DNA from: Hymenopus coronatus
Lineage: Eukaryota > Arthropoda > Insecta > Mantodea > Hymenopodidae
DNA: 64,000 nt
NCBI GenBank assembly: GCA_030762935.1
Contig: CM060892.1
Coordinates: 90,137,827 to 90,201,826 of the forward strand
Direction: 5' to 3'
Positions 46,005 to 57,184 of the stretch are shown piece by piece (position 1 is the stretch's first letter; each line of letters starts with the position of its first letter). The position numbers were made by a program, and so were the translations under genes. Under the pieces are notes generated by a model that was not told where the DNA came from, did no database searches, and was given only the letters and a program-made list of their open reading frames with translations.

Positions 46005-46861
46005 GGTATGTTATGTCCATTCAAATGAATTTATTCACATCTCTGTAACAAATTATTTTTAATAAGCTATTCTTCTATCCACTTCAATCTAATCGAGCAG
46101 AAACGTCTTATTACTTAGTTCTTATAAGTAGAAGAGAAATAAGGGAATACTTTGACGAAATGACAGTCACAAGTTTTAAAATTTGGTTGCTATGGGATTG
46201 AATTCCGTTTTTGCGTGGCCAAGCGTTGACAAGTTCCTGTATGAGAAAAGTACAAGTATTTTAAAACTGAAGCGAATAACAAGGAATATCTCAAAAACGG
46301 TCAACTCCAGGAAAAAATATCTAACATAAATTGTGTTTTAAGGAACTACATTTTTTGTGTGCTAAGTTTTTGTCTATCTTTTAAGGTTTACTAGTTGTCA
46401 AAAATTAAAAAAGGTTATCAGATTAAAGAGATTTTTAGACACTATTTGCAGAAAATGAAAGTTAAACATTCTATTTGTCATGTAAATATCATAAAATATA
46501 TACAAGATTTTAATCGAAATCGTAGAACTATTTTTGAAAAAATCGAAATTTTCTAAACTTTTTCCATGTAAAGGTTAGTTACGGTTAGAGGGATTTTCTT
46601 GAAAAGTTTCGTGTCTCATTCTTGGGAGATACTGAACTTGAATATGAAGTTTGGGACTTAACGGACTTTTCGTTTTTGTGCTATGCTGCCCAAAGATACA
46701 CACAGACGCACGCACATACAGACAGACACATATGGACCATTTTCTAAAAATGCTTCTTTTGGATTCAGGGGGTACCAAACAATATGCTTTCCCCTGAAAT
46801 CTGGATATCCAATTTTCAGGTACATTACAATACCTTCTCTATAGTACCTGTAGAGAAAGTA
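46005..46861 (-). repeat. Rep-A, full length, reversed
   Basis: Starts TATGTCCATTCAAATGAATT, ends CCTGTAGAGAAAGTA. An AC-type run lies at about 46693-46735. It joins the next reversed copy directly. Confidence 0.9.
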
Positions 46862-47246
46862 ATTAGCAGAAATGTGATTAACTTTTGCAGGTGCGGTTTT
46901 ATTACACATATCTTTAAAAGTTAAAAAAGAAAACAATAGGCTTAAGTGAGAGTCAATTCCTTTAAGACTTTAGAATTCCCTACGTTATGCATGACCACGG
47001 GTAAAATAAAGTAGTGACTCAGCAGTTGGCAAGAAAAGGCATTACACAGCTCCAGCAAAAAATCACCAATATCTCTGAATTAATTATCGCCCGAAAAAGT
47101 TTATCTCATAATCGCGTGATTTAACCAGATATGTCTTTTTATAGTAGTAAGATTCCACTTAACGCTTCAGGTTTATTCAAAACAAAGCCTATTCGCAGAA
47201 AACTCGGGATACATATATTATTTGTCAAGCAAATATCTTGAACATA

Positions 47247-47872
47247 CGAGGGCCCTTTTTGTTCAACCTCCGATAGGCTATAAATAAAAGACAAATGCAT
47301 AGAAAACAATTATTTTATTACTAAAAGTTTTGTACACTTATGGTTACTTTTAAAAATAATCACCGAAAAGATTGTGACATATCTACCTGTGCATTCGCTT
47401 TAAAACAAGTTGCCGCCAATGATTTCAAATGATCATTGACGTTGTTTTGAATATCTTCGTACTTTGCGGAGAGCCATTCAAAACAAACAGAAGTGTGTTG
47501 ATTCATGATAACGCTCGACCACACACTGCTGGCACAACCCATCGGCTCCTTGAACAATTTCAATGGGACATTTTCGATCATCCGGCGTACAGTCCTGACC
47601 TGTAACCCAGCGACTTTCACATTTTCCCTGAACTGAAGACGTGGCTAGAAGAGCAGCACTTTCAAAACAACGGCAATGCTCATTTGAAATCATTGGCGGC
47701 AACATTTTTTAAAGCGGGTTTTGCACAGCTTGTGCTCAGGTACGATAAATGTCTCAATCTTTTCGGTGATTATGCTGAAAAGTGTACAAAACTTTTAGTA
47801 ATAAAATAATTGTTTTCTCTGAACTTGTCTTTTATTTATAACCTATCAGAGGTTGAAAGAAAACGTCCTTCG
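47247..47872. mobile_element. Fold-back (palindromic) mariner derivative, 626 bp
   Basis: Bounded by TA on both sides (47245-47246, 47873-47874). The left end CGAGGGCCCTTTTTGTTCAA matches the inverted right end CGAAGGACGTTTTCTTTCAA. The match continues far inward: 47247-47451 is an inverted, about 85 per cent identical copy of 47661-47872, interrupted by a deletion of about 20 bases in the left arm. Both arms contain the same 3' part of a transposase gene in opposite directions, so the unit folds into a hairpin of about 200 bp. It is non-autonomous. Confidence 0.9.
47503..47822 (+). pseudogene. Mariner transposase C-terminal part (DD34D type)
   Basis: The plus strand reads HDNARPHTAGTTHRLLEQF, then FDHPAYSPDL, a stop, PSDFHIFPELKTWLEEQ, HLKSLAATFFKAG and LRYDKCLNLFGDYAE. 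Apart from one stop codon the frame is intact for about 105 codons. Thirty-four residues separate the aspartates of HDN and PSD, the mariner DD34D spacing. The first catalytic aspartate and the DNA-binding domain are absent. A second, inverted copy of the last 75 codons lies on the minus strand at about 47340-47500 (HTSVCFEWLSAKYEDI, NDHLKSLAATCFKA). Confidence 0.9.
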
Positions 47873-48239
47873 TATTTTATTTTGATCAAAATCATAAGTA
47901 AAATTTTTGAGAAAATAAAAAACAACGAAGAGTTCTCTATTTAAAGAGTAGTTTGTTGGGAAGTTGCTCTTGAATGCTTTATTTCGCTTCCTTAGCAGAT
48001 GCTCAGCTTCAAAAAATGTTTTAGAAGTTTAGTACTTAATGCACCTTTCGGCTTTCAGCTATGTTGCTCACACATATATAAATACGCACGCAAACACATA
48101 GTCACACACAAGGAAGCTTATCTTAGGAGCCTCAAAATTGCATTCCCTGTGAAATACTGTCTTCAACGTTTTGACTGGAATGCAATACTTCCTCTATTTA
48201 CTATAAGTAGTAAAAGTAAACATCTTCCATACATTCCAT

Positions 48240-48627
48240 ACATTAATAAAGAGGTCTTCATAAATTATTCCAAGAATATTCAAGAGATATATTTTATTTG
48301 ACATGTAAATATCTTTAATATATGACATGTTGGAAAAAGTCAAAATTTTTGGAAATGTTTCCATGTAAAGAGCAGAGAGGGATGGGGAGATTTTCTTAAA
48401 AATCTTCGTGTCGCATCCTTGAAGATACTGAGCTTAAATAAGAAGTTTGGAGTTTAACAACCATTTCGTTTTTGATCTATGATGCCCCCCCCCCACACAC
48501 ACACAGACACACACGGACATTTTTCTAAAAATGCTTTATTTTTTTTTTTGCTTCAGAGGGTCCTAAAACATGTTATTTCCCGTGAAATCTCGATATCGAG
48601 TACATAGTACGTGTAGAGAAAGTAAAA
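48240..48627 (-). repeat. Rep-A fragment, reversed
   Basis: Runs from TTCAAGAGATATATTTTATT to GTACGTGTAGAGAAAGTAAA A. It contains C9 then (AC)n at 48486-48504 in the microsatellite slot. The sequence between CTCGATATCGA and GTACATAGTACG is deleted. Confidence 0.85.
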
Positions 48628-48638
48628 ATATTTTATTT

Positions 48639-48741
48639 AGGAGTCTCAAAACATGTACATATTTCCTATAAAATACTGTCTTCAACGTTTTGACTGGAAT
48701 GCAATATTTCCTCTATTTACTACAGATAGTAAAAGTAAACA
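48639..48741 (-). repeat. Duplicate of the Rep-A left end at 48125-48222
   Basis: AATACTGTCTTCAACGTTTT and the bases that follow are almost identical to 48151-48205, and both end AGTAAAAGTAAAC. The two copies flank the fragment at 48240-48627 as direct repeats. Confidence 0.85.
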
Positions 48742-48744
48742 GCT

Positions 48745-49350
48745 TTTTCTATTTAACATCGATTAGAATCACTACGATACAAAGCTTAATTTTGTCTACT
48801 TTCTATTAATTCTGCTAGGTACTCTCCTCTTTCCAGATATCGTTGCAGTAACAACAGCTGACAGTTTGATGTTGCTAATAACATTTGATATTATATTCTC
48901 TTTGATTCAGCGTACGAAACAAAACGACCACTTAACTTGTCAGTGTGCATTAAAAAATTCGAACTAACAGAGCAGTAATATTGGATATTGACGTCATAAA
49001 AGCTCTTATTGGACATAAACTGCTAGTTTAACGAGTTTTTCATGGTTGCGGATATAAAATGTTGACAATCACTTATTGTTTTCCAATTACTTATATAAAT
49101 TTCAATAACAATAAAATATTACAATAAAATCTAATTATGTTCAAATAACTGTGAGTATGTAAACGAGTATATCAAAATGTGTGGGAAAGCTCTATTTGAT
49201 ACAGGATCTGAAACAGCAAAATCGTTTATAAAGATATGTTCAATTTTATTTTCCTTCGCTTTTGAGTAACAGTTAGCTTTTATTTCCCAAAAAAAGGGTG
49301 ACATAAAGTTTACCTCATTAATTCAATTTATAATTTGAGAATATAATAAT
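48745..49350. other. No established feature
   Basis: An open stretch without ATG (about 48766-48975, plus strand) is hydrophobic and ends in NDHLTCQC. It is probably chance in AT-rich DNA. The remainder is unassigned. Confidence 0.35.
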
Positions 49351-49351
49351 T

Positions 49352-50191
49352 ACTTTCTCTAGCACGTATGGACATAGAATGTGCATAGTAGCTAGAAAAG
49401 TAATTGTATTGCACCCAAAAATTCCATGTCAAGATTTCACGGAAAATACGTTTTGAGGTCCCCTGAATTGAAAAAAAATATGAAAAGGTTCGTGTTTGCA
49501 TTGTGTGTCTATGGACAGTATAGTTAAAAAACGCAAAGGACATTAAAATAACAAGCTTGGTTTAGTACCCTCCAAGGATGCGACACGAAGATTTTCAAGA
49601 AACCCCCCCCCACTACAAAGTACTCGTACATGGAAAAATGTTTGAATTTGTTTTTTCTCAAAACAGGTTCTGACGATTTTGATTAAAATACAGCATATTA
49701 ATAAATGCCATATTGCGACACAAAGATTTTGAGAAAAATCTTCCTCATCCCAAATTACCCTTCACTTAAAAAATTACTCAAAATATTTTGATTAAAATAT
49801 CGTATATTAAGGATATTTAAATAATAAATATATCTTGAACTTTCTGAAGAATAGCCCTTTATTCTGGTTGATTTTGCTGAATTTTTCGTTACTGGTAAAC
49901 CATAAGAGATATACAAAAACTTAATAATTTCAGAGATATTCCATCTTATTATTTTCTGTTTTAAAATATTTCTTTTAGGGAATTTGTAAACTTTCGGCCA
50001 TGCAAAAAAATAGATTTCAACCAGATGGCAACCGCTTTTTAAAAGATTTGACTATCGCTTTAGCCAAATGTATTCCCTTCAAGTTAAAAGCAGGCAAGTA
50101 ATAATGCCAATTCTTCTAAATGTTATCTCGATTAACATGAACTAGATAAAAGATACGAAGATGTAGAGAAAGTCATGTAAATGGAAAACAT
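49352..50191 (+). repeat. Rep-A, full length with internal duplication
   Basis: Starts ACTTTCTCTAGCACGTATG, ends GTAGAGAAAGTCATGTAAAT. The segment with GCGACACGAAGATTTT (49573) recurs as GCGACACAAAGATTTT (49714), so about 140 bases are duplicated in tandem. Confidence 0.9.
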
Positions 50192-50244
50192 ATTTTTTTT
50201 CATTTTATTCGCGTATATTCATATAATATTCGAAGAAATGCCTT

Positions 50245-50870
50245 TATTACACACTTCCTTGTAGATGCTTGAGAATATGTGGATACATTAGGTTAAAGCG
50301 ATAGGTACATATACTTGCTCAATGATTCATTGGCATTCCGTTCTCTTTGCATTATGGAAGAAATGAAATGAGTAACGATTTGTGTGAATACCTTAAAATT
50401 GAAACCAACTAGAAATATCTAGAAATATAAATCAACAAAATGTTTGACCTAATGTGTGTTTTAACTATATTTATATTTTTGTTATACATTCTCTCACTGA
50501 TATAGTTTACAACTTATTCAAAACTAATCCAGAATATGCACTTAATCAAAAGCTTTAGATCCACTTTTGAGAAAATAAAATGTTTGAAAAATGTTCCATG
50601 TAAAGGCTGGTTTTAGGTGAAGATATTTCTTGAAAACTTTCTTGGAAAACTGAGCTTATATAGCAACCAACTTTTCGTTTTTGAACTTTGTTGTTCTTAG
50701 GCATACACATATATGGATACACAGCTACATAAATAGTCTCTTAAGTTCTGGGGAGGGGGAGGAGTCAGTGATTCTCAAAGCATGTATTTTTGGTCAAGTC
50801 TTGGTGCATATTTTTTTTTGGAAACATCTTCTCTACCTACTTTGCACACTATATGCAGAGAATAGAGAAA
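50245..50870 (-). repeat. Rep-A, reversed, diverged
   Basis: CACACTTCCTTGTAGATG to ACATCTTCTCTACCTACTTT and GAATAGAGAAAAGTCATAAA. Several internal deletions. The microsatellite slot has no run. Confidence 0.8.
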
Positions 50871-50884
50871 AGTCATAAAGCAAA

Positions 50885-51150
50885 GTGTCTTAGTTCTAAA
50901 CATTGAGCATTTAAGTTCAAAACTTTTCAGAGTTACAAGAAGATTTGTAAAAATAGTCCCCCACATCTTAACATTAATTTTCGTAATGTTTATTTTCTCA
51001 AAAGCTTCTCGTGACTTTGATTGAAATACTGATTTTACAAGATTTATGCATAAGGATGTTTATTTTGAAGTTTATGAGAATAGCCTGTGAACATATATAT
51101 TCAATATGGGGACTATTATATAATTTAGCATAACGAGTAAAACATGAGGT
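50885..51150 (+). repeat. Rep-A internal fragment
   Basis: CATTTAAGTTCAAAACTTTT, AAATAGTCCCCCACATC, GACTTTGATTGAAATAC and AGAATAGCCTGTGAAC follow the plus consensus. Both termini are missing. Confidence 0.7.
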
Positions 51151-51211
51151 ACAGACTAGGCTTAATATACGAGTATTTATAATATAGAACTTATTTAAAA
51201 AAAAATACTTT

Positions 51212-51708
51212 CTCGGAACGTACTATGTGCATAGTGTATAGTTAGTGAAGATATAATGCACCCAAAAATTCGATACCGAGATTTCACCGGAACATGTTTT
51301 GTGTTAACTGAAAAAAATAATTGTTAGTGTCTGTGGACAACATTGCCCAAAAACGAAAATACTCTTAAATACCAAACTTGGTATTTAAGTTTGGTATCTA
51401 CCAGGATGCGAAAATAAGATTCTCAAGAAAATCCGCCACCGATAACTAGACTTTACATGGAAAATGTTTCAAAAATTTTGATTTTCTCAAGAATGTCTAA
51501 CGATTTTGATTAAAATACTGCATATTTACATGACAAATAAAATGTATATTTTGAATTTTCACGGAACAGACTCTGAAGACATCTTCATTCTGGATGAATT
51601 TTGCGGAGTTTTGCATAAGTGGTAAAGCGTAAGAGATAGACAATAACTCACTGTAAACAACACGTAGATTTCGTTGAAACACACAATTTATGTTATGTAC
51701 ACATTTAC
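51212..51708 (+). repeat. Rep-A, right part missing
   Basis: Left end ACTTTCTCGGAACGTACTAT. The copy stops at CACAATTTATGTTATGTACA, where the next copy begins. Confidence 0.9.
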
Positions 51709-52370
51709 CTTCTCTACACGTACTATATTAGTGTATAGCGAAGGTATTGTATTGTACCCAAAAATAGATACCGAGATTTCACCGGAAATAAATATTTTGA
51801 AACCCCCTGATTCCAATAAAACCATGTTTATAAAAATGTCCGTGTGTGTCTGTCTGCCTCTGTGTGTGTGTGTGTGTGTGGGGGGGGGGCAGCATAGCTT
51901 AAAATCGAAACAAGCTTTAAAAACCTAACATGGTATTTAGGTTGATATCTTCCAAGGATGCGACATGAAGATTTTCAAGAAAATTCCACCGCCCCCAACT
52001 GCCCTTTATATGAAAGTTTTTTCGAAAATGGCTCCAACGATTTTGATTAAAGGATCATATGTTATAGATATTTAACTGACAAATAAAATGTATATCTTGA
52101 ATTTTCTGGGAATAGCTTCTGAAGACTACTTTATTCTGGATGAATTTTACGAATTTTGCATAACAGCAAAACCGTAAGAGGTGGACAAAAAGTTGTCCAA
52201 CAAAAAATGTAGAGTAAGTTAAAACACACAATGAAAACAAGTAATAGGACCATGTGTGCTATTTTTTCTCAATTAGCATGAAGTAATTAGAAGAATAAGT
52301 TGTTTAACAATATTTAGTAGCACAGTTGTAGAGAAAGTCATGTGAATGGAACACATCAGATCTTATTTTC
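51709..52370 (+). repeat. Rep-A with internal deletion
   Basis: Left end ACCTTCTCTACACGTACTAT, right end GAGAAAGTCATGTGAATGG AACACATCAG. The part between ACACACAAT and AACAAGTAATAGGACC is deleted, about 200 bases. Confidence 0.9.
51861..51889. repeat. TG microsatellite with G run inside Rep-A
   Basis: Ten TG units followed by nine G. Confidence 0.95.
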
Positions 52371-52374
52371 TATG

Positions 52375-52745
52375 AGGACAGCCATTTACGAGATATCCAC
52401 AGTAACTGGTTAGGATTTTTCAGTTGTAGCTTTGTTTAAAGTGTTGTCGGCATTCATTTGCTTCTTGTAATGGAATAGAAAGAGCATTGAATTTTAGACC
52501 AATGTGTGGTGACGGTTTAAAAAGCATCCAACTATCGATTCTGTTTCCTCTATCTCCCTTGTATGTTGAACAAATTGTGTTCATCTCTACTAACCTAAAG
52601 TGAATAGGAAAATAAATTTTCTAAATACATGCAGAATAATACTGCAGTAGTTGGATAAAAATAAAGCATATGAATGCAATACAACTTAGTTTTCTCGGGC
52701 TCATGCAGATCAGGTAATCTCAAAATCATCACATGTCAACCTGCG
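52375..52745. other. No recognisable feature
   Basis: AT-rich with scattered weak similarity to the right half of Rep-A (for example 52500-52610). Probably a very old copy, but not firm. Confidence 0.35.
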
Positions 52746-52747
52746 TT

Positions 52748-53630
52748 ATACTTTCTCTACTTCGTATATCGTACTTAGGTAGAGAAAATATTGCATTCCA
52801 CACAAAATTTCCATTCCACATTCGAAAGGAGAATTTTTTTCACGATCTTCAATAATTTTTTGATAGAAAATTAGTTAATATTAGATTTCATTTAGTATTT
52901 GAGTTTAGTATGTTCCAGGGATGCGAAAAGGAGCTTTTGAGGAAATCCTCCCCATTCCAGACTACCCTTTATGTGGATTTTCTCAAAGAACAGCCTCTAA
53001 AAATCTCTCTATTCTGGATTTTGTGCAACAGGTAAACCGTAAGAGATAGATGAAAACTTACTCCACAAAAAATGTAATCTCGTTAAAAGACACAATTTAG
53101 GTCATATACAATTTTTACGTAGAGTTGAACATTTTTGAGATATTCCTTATTATAGATTTCCTTATTTTCAGATTTCTCATTCTGGGAATTTCCCAATTCC
53201 TGACAATGCAAAGAAATAAATATGAACCACATGGCAACCAGCTTTCAAATATTTGCTATCGCTTTAGCCTAGTGTATTCCCTTATTTCCCTTCTAATATC
53301 TTTATTTCTGACTGCCTTCGTGGTCGAGTGATCAGCGAGCGACTTCTCACCCGAGGGTTCCGGGTTCGATTCCCGCCTGGGGCGGGGAATATTTCTTTAA
53401 CCCGAATTAATCCCTATTCCTCACAGATCTAGAAACGTGAATGTGTGTGTATTTAGTGATATAAACTTGATTAACCTAATGTACTAAACCTACAGTAATA
53501 CGAGTTATTTCCCGATATGATCATTGAAGTTAAAGGGGTATTTGCTTTGTTACTGAAACAATTAAAAAAGTCATAAGCATTTTAACAATAATTACAAAGT
53601 TGTAGAGAAACGCATGTGGATGGAACATAT
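52748..53630 (+). repeat. Rep-A interrupted by SINE-B
   Basis: Left part 52748-53311 (ACTTTCTCTACTTCGTATAT to TTCCCTTCTAATAT). It resumes at about 53575 (AAGCATTTTAACAATAATTA) and ends GTAGAGAAACGCATGTGGAT. About 80 bases of consensus are missing at the insertion point. Confidence 0.85.
53312..53572 (+). repeat. SINE-B, tRNA-derived, nested in Rep-A
   Basis: CTTCGTGGTCGAGTGATCAG holds the A box and GGGTTCCGGGTTCGATTCCC the B box, an excellent match to GGTTCGANTCC. The body follows (GGGGCGGGGAATATTTCTTT, GTGTGTGTATTTAGTGATAT, CCTACAGTAATACGAG), ending in a short A run. The reversed copy at 15922-16190 has the same order. It is the best preserved Pol III promoter in the window. Confidence 0.9.
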
Positions 53631-53634
53631 GTTT

Positions 53635-54300
53635 CTTAATATTTAGAATTCATGTGTTTTTATTATGAAACAAAATATCTAAATTTTTCACAATTTTGAT
53701 AAATTTCAGAGATGCATTACCTTAAGATATGTAATGGAAACATGAAGATATAATGTTACTGAATGCAGTAGTTGATAATAATAAATGAAATGGAATGGAA
53801 TGGGATTCCTGTCAGCCATCAAGTGGCCCTAGGTATTCTGCCTGTAGGTGTGGATATAACAGCTGCATCGTCATAGAGTGGAGTGCATCATGCGTCACAA
53901 AGCCGTTAACTGATAATGCCTTTGTATAGTGCGTCATGTGGACCTAGTGCTAGAATATACACGAGCACGTCAGCATCCCTCGGGAACTACCGCAATTAAT
54001 GCCACAGTGCCCTTCTCCTATCGAGTTCTCACCTGCGTTATTGTGGTCCTGCCATTTTCCACAGGCTCTTTATCTAAGCCAGTGAACTGCGTTCGTTTGT
54101 ATGCAACTCGATCCGAAAAGCGCAGTTCTAGCCTTAGGCAGGCAGGCAAACTGGTTCAATCGTCACGCTCTAGGTGCACATGCTAATCAAAAACGAAACA
54201 AGGTTGATGTTGCACGTGCTCTTGGCAAAGCTCCGCTTTCAAGGCAACTCTGTGATAATTGTGGTCGTATTTTATTGTATATGTTTTGTAAACATTATGA
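53635..54300. other. Unassigned GC-richer island
   Basis: 53800-54270 is clearly GC-richer, with overlapping plus-strand frames of 85 (53929-54186) and 103 codons (54101-54412, the latter running into a microsatellite). The strings KVDVARALGKAPLSRQLCDN and LVLEYTRARQ look protein-like but I recognise no family. It may be an unrecognised element or a gene relic. Confidence 0.3.
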
Positions 54301-54367
54301 TATTAATAATAATAATTATAATAGTATTAGTAATGTTATATTAATAATAATACCACAACTACTACTA

Positions 54368-54368
<1 letters not shown>

Positions 54369-54398
<30 letters not shown>
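54369..54398. repeat. TAA microsatellite
   Basis: Ten TAA units, preceded by degenerate TAA-rich sequence from 54300. Confidence 0.95.
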
Positions 54399-54499
54399 GG
54401 GAAATTACGTAAAATTAAGCTAGAGATTTAAATAAGAAGTGTAGGTATAATATCTTGCCTAGGGAAACAAATACCTTATTTTCGCTTAAGTATGTACTT

Positions 54500-54635
54500 T
54501 CCAATCAAAGAGAAAGCTAGATAGGTAGAGTCAGACTGAAAAATTCAATATCATACCCGGAATTTGAACTACGGATATCCCGGCCTCAAGCCAGTTGTTC
54601 TACCACTGAACTACCATGACAGCATACCGGCCTGG
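54500..54635 (-). repeat. SINE-C, tRNA-like, reversed
   Basis: The minus strand reads TCATGGTAGTTCAGTGGTAG (A box), then GTAGTTCAAATTCCGGGTAT (B box), then TATTGAATTTTTCAGTCTGA. Confidence 0.75.
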
Positions 54636-54834
54636 CATTACATTTCTCAACTGACTCCATGTTTCCGATAAACCAAAAGGTGCTCTCAAATTATTTTGAG
54701 ATATGTACCCCTATGGCGACTGCCAATGTCGTAAGTACTCTAAGTCCCAGGATTCGAAGAGTAGCCAACTATTAAGGTTAATTATTATTGATTTAATTAT
54801 TTTTTCACACAAGCCATATTATGTTGTATAGGTA

Positions 54835-54975
54835 GTGTCAGACTGAAAAGTTCAATGCCATAAACGGGAGATCCGTAGTTCAAATCCCGGCTATGGCATT
54901 GAATACCTCAGGATAGCTCTGCCTGTCCAACTCCTGTCCTACAAACGACTTGTGTGAAAAAAGCAATTAAAAGTG
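54835..54975 (+). repeat. SINE-C fragment, plus strand, in an inverted arrangement
   Basis: GATCCGTAGTTCAAATCCCG holds the B box, followed by GCTATGGCATTGAAT. Immediately upstream (54843-54877) lies a short inverted stretch of the same body (AGACTGAAAAGTTCAATGCC), so the fragment is itself palindromic. Confidence 0.65.
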
Positions 54976-54979
54976 AATG

Positions 54980-55330
54980 CTGTTTGTCGAGGATCTCTCA
55001 TTTTTCCTCAGGCAAAGGAGCCTTTATTATGAGAAACAGCTAAAGACTTTCGGGGTTCTTTTATATTTTGTGCGGGTAGTAAAGGCGTAAGTGTTGTTCT
55101 AGTACTTTCCGGAAGGAGACAGAAGGTGTTTTCCAAATCGCGTGGGAGTAAAGTAAGCTCACGTGGTAAAGAGACGCGTAAGCTTGCTACTATGGCGCTA
55201 TTGTTAACCAAGGATAATTCTGATCCCATTTTTGTGCTTAAGAGAGCCTATTTCCTTTATTCTTGACGAGTCTGAGGTTATACATGCTAGGTTCACGATA
55301 TTAGGTGCCACCTAGAGCTACGCTTTGCTT
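54980..55330. other. No recognisable feature
   Basis: Contains a 73-codon minus-strand frame (55008-55229) without a recognised domain. Confidence 0.4.
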
Positions 55331-55334
55331 GATC

Positions 55335-55505
55335 TTACTGTTTGTCATTGGTTTCAATTCTCCGATACTTATTATTTTTCTCAACGTGAAGTGGTGATTC
55401 GCTTTTCTGCTTGGTGGTCAAGAGCCATCACATAGTCATCAGCTCTTTAAAGATTTGACTATCGCTTAACCCTTATCCCCTTGTATCTATAAGGGTGAAT
55501 AAACT
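55335..55505 (+). repeat. Rep-A internal fragment
   Basis: TCATTGGTTTCAATTCTCCG and TTTAAAGATTTGACTATCGC match the right half of the plus consensus. Confidence 0.65.
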
Positions 55506-55544
55506 TTCCAACCAGCTTATTTCTTAGATTTTTGCTCCATTTTT

Positions 55545-56361
55545 ACTTTCTCTAGCATGTGTGTACAATGAACATAGTGGATAGAGCAGGTATTGTATTC
55601 CACGCAAAAATTCGATACCGAGATTTTACGGGAAATACATTTTTTAGGGTCCTCCGAATCCAAAAACAGAACTTTCAGAAAAAAGCCAGTGTGTGTGTGT
55701 GTGTTTGTGTGTGTTGGTATTTAAGTTCAGTATATTTCAAAGATGTATGCAAAGATTAAAAAAAAGAATCCTAAATACCCTTACATGTAACATATTTTTA
55801 AAATGTTTGATTTTCTCAAAAATGTGTCTAACGATTGTCATTGAAATACCATAAGCTTAATATATTATCTGTATGCTAAACAAAATGTACATCTTGAAGA
55901 CTTCTTCATTCTGGGTGACTTTTGTATAACTTAACTGGTAAGCCGTAGGAAATACTCAAAAAACTTACGTCACAAAAATGAAGATCTCGTTAAAATTCAC
56001 AATTTATGTCAAGTACATTTTGTTGTAGATTTAACACTTGCAAAAATATTCTGTGTTATTGGTTTCAGTTTTAAGCTTCCTAAGATTTTCTCTAACGGTA
56101 ATATATCTCTCCTTTCGTCTCTCTTGTTTTACTTCTAGTAAGTAAAGAGAACCTAATTTTAACCATTTCATATAGCGGCCGGCATTTAAAAGATTTGACT
56201 ATCTTCAGCCTAACTGTTATTTCACTCCCTTATTTCCTTTTTTGCTTAGACAAAGCAACTAATCATATCAATTCTGCTAATTTTTATCGCCATTACCATG
56301 ATGCAGGAAACGTTTGTTTGCGGAACATTTAGAGAAAATCATATGAAAGGAACACATCAGA
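55545..56361 (+). repeat. Rep-A, full length (817 bp)
   Basis: Starts ACTTTCTCTAGCATGTGTG, ends GAGAAAATCATATGAAAGG AACACATCAGA. It has a GT run at 55689-55713. Confidence 0.95.
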
Positions 56362-56366
56362 GTTTT

Positions 56367-57130
56367 ACTTTCTCTAGTACGTATTCACGTATATGTACAT
56401 AATAGCTAGAGAAGGAATTTTATTCCACCCAAATACTTGAAGTCAAATGTCACCAGAAATGTGTTTTGAGGTCTCCTGAGTTCAAAAAAAAAAAAAAATA
56501 GAAAAAGTTCCTGTGTGTATCTGTGGATAACATAGTTGAAAAAACGAAAAGATCGCTAAATATCAAATTTGATATATACGCAAGGGTGCACACGAAAATG
56601 TTCAAGAAATTTTACCTAACAGAAACTACCCTTCACATTGAAAACATTTGAAAATTGTGCTTTTCTTTAAATTGGCTCTAACGATTTTGATTAAAATTCC
56701 GTATATTAGAAATATCTACATCATAACTAAAATCTATATTTTGAGTTTTATAGTAACGTCTCTAAATACCTCTTTATTCTGGTTGAAGTTAGCTAAGTTT
56801 GTATAACTGTTAAACAGAAACTTACGATACAGAACATGTAGATCTCGTTAAAATGTCTTGTAGAGTTGAAAGTTTTCGAAATATTCCTTCTTATTGATTT
56901 CGGTTTTAAACTAGCTTTTTCAAACGGGAAGCTAGTTTTCGTTTCTTCTCTCTTGTTTTACTGCAGGTCATAGCCAACAAACCGAACCGCAATTGTTTCA
57001 CATAGGAACCTACTTGATTAAGATTTGAATATCCCTTTAGCCTAATTTATTCCCTTTTATTAATCCTGCTAATGTTTATCTCGATTAGCATGAGCAACAT
57101 AATAGAATAATTCTTTGTAAGAATAGAATA
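56367..57130 (+). repeat. Rep-A, near full length, head-to-tail with previous
   Basis: Starts ACTTTCTCTAGTACGTATTC only five bases after the previous right end. It reaches GATTAGCATGAGCAACATAA and then degrades. Confidence 0.9.
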
Positions 57131-57184
57131 CTAAATATGAACTGGAAGAGCTGTTCCATACAAGCTAAGTTATTCCTATATTTA

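Larger units (their letters stand above)
46862..48225 (-). repeat. Rep-A, reversed, interrupted by a fold-back mariner
   Basis: The right part (46862-47246) starts ATTAGCAGAAATGTG and runs to AAATATCTTGAACATA. The left part resumes at TATTTTATTTTGATCAAAAT (47873) and ends TAAAAGTAAACAT. Without the insertion the two parts join at a TA in the conserved AATATCTTTAATATA segment. Confidence 0.85.

Noticed and set aside
53312..53390. A functional tRNA gene
   Set aside because: A and B boxes are good, but no cloverleaf with paired acceptor stem can be drawn, and a long shared body follows. It is a SINE.
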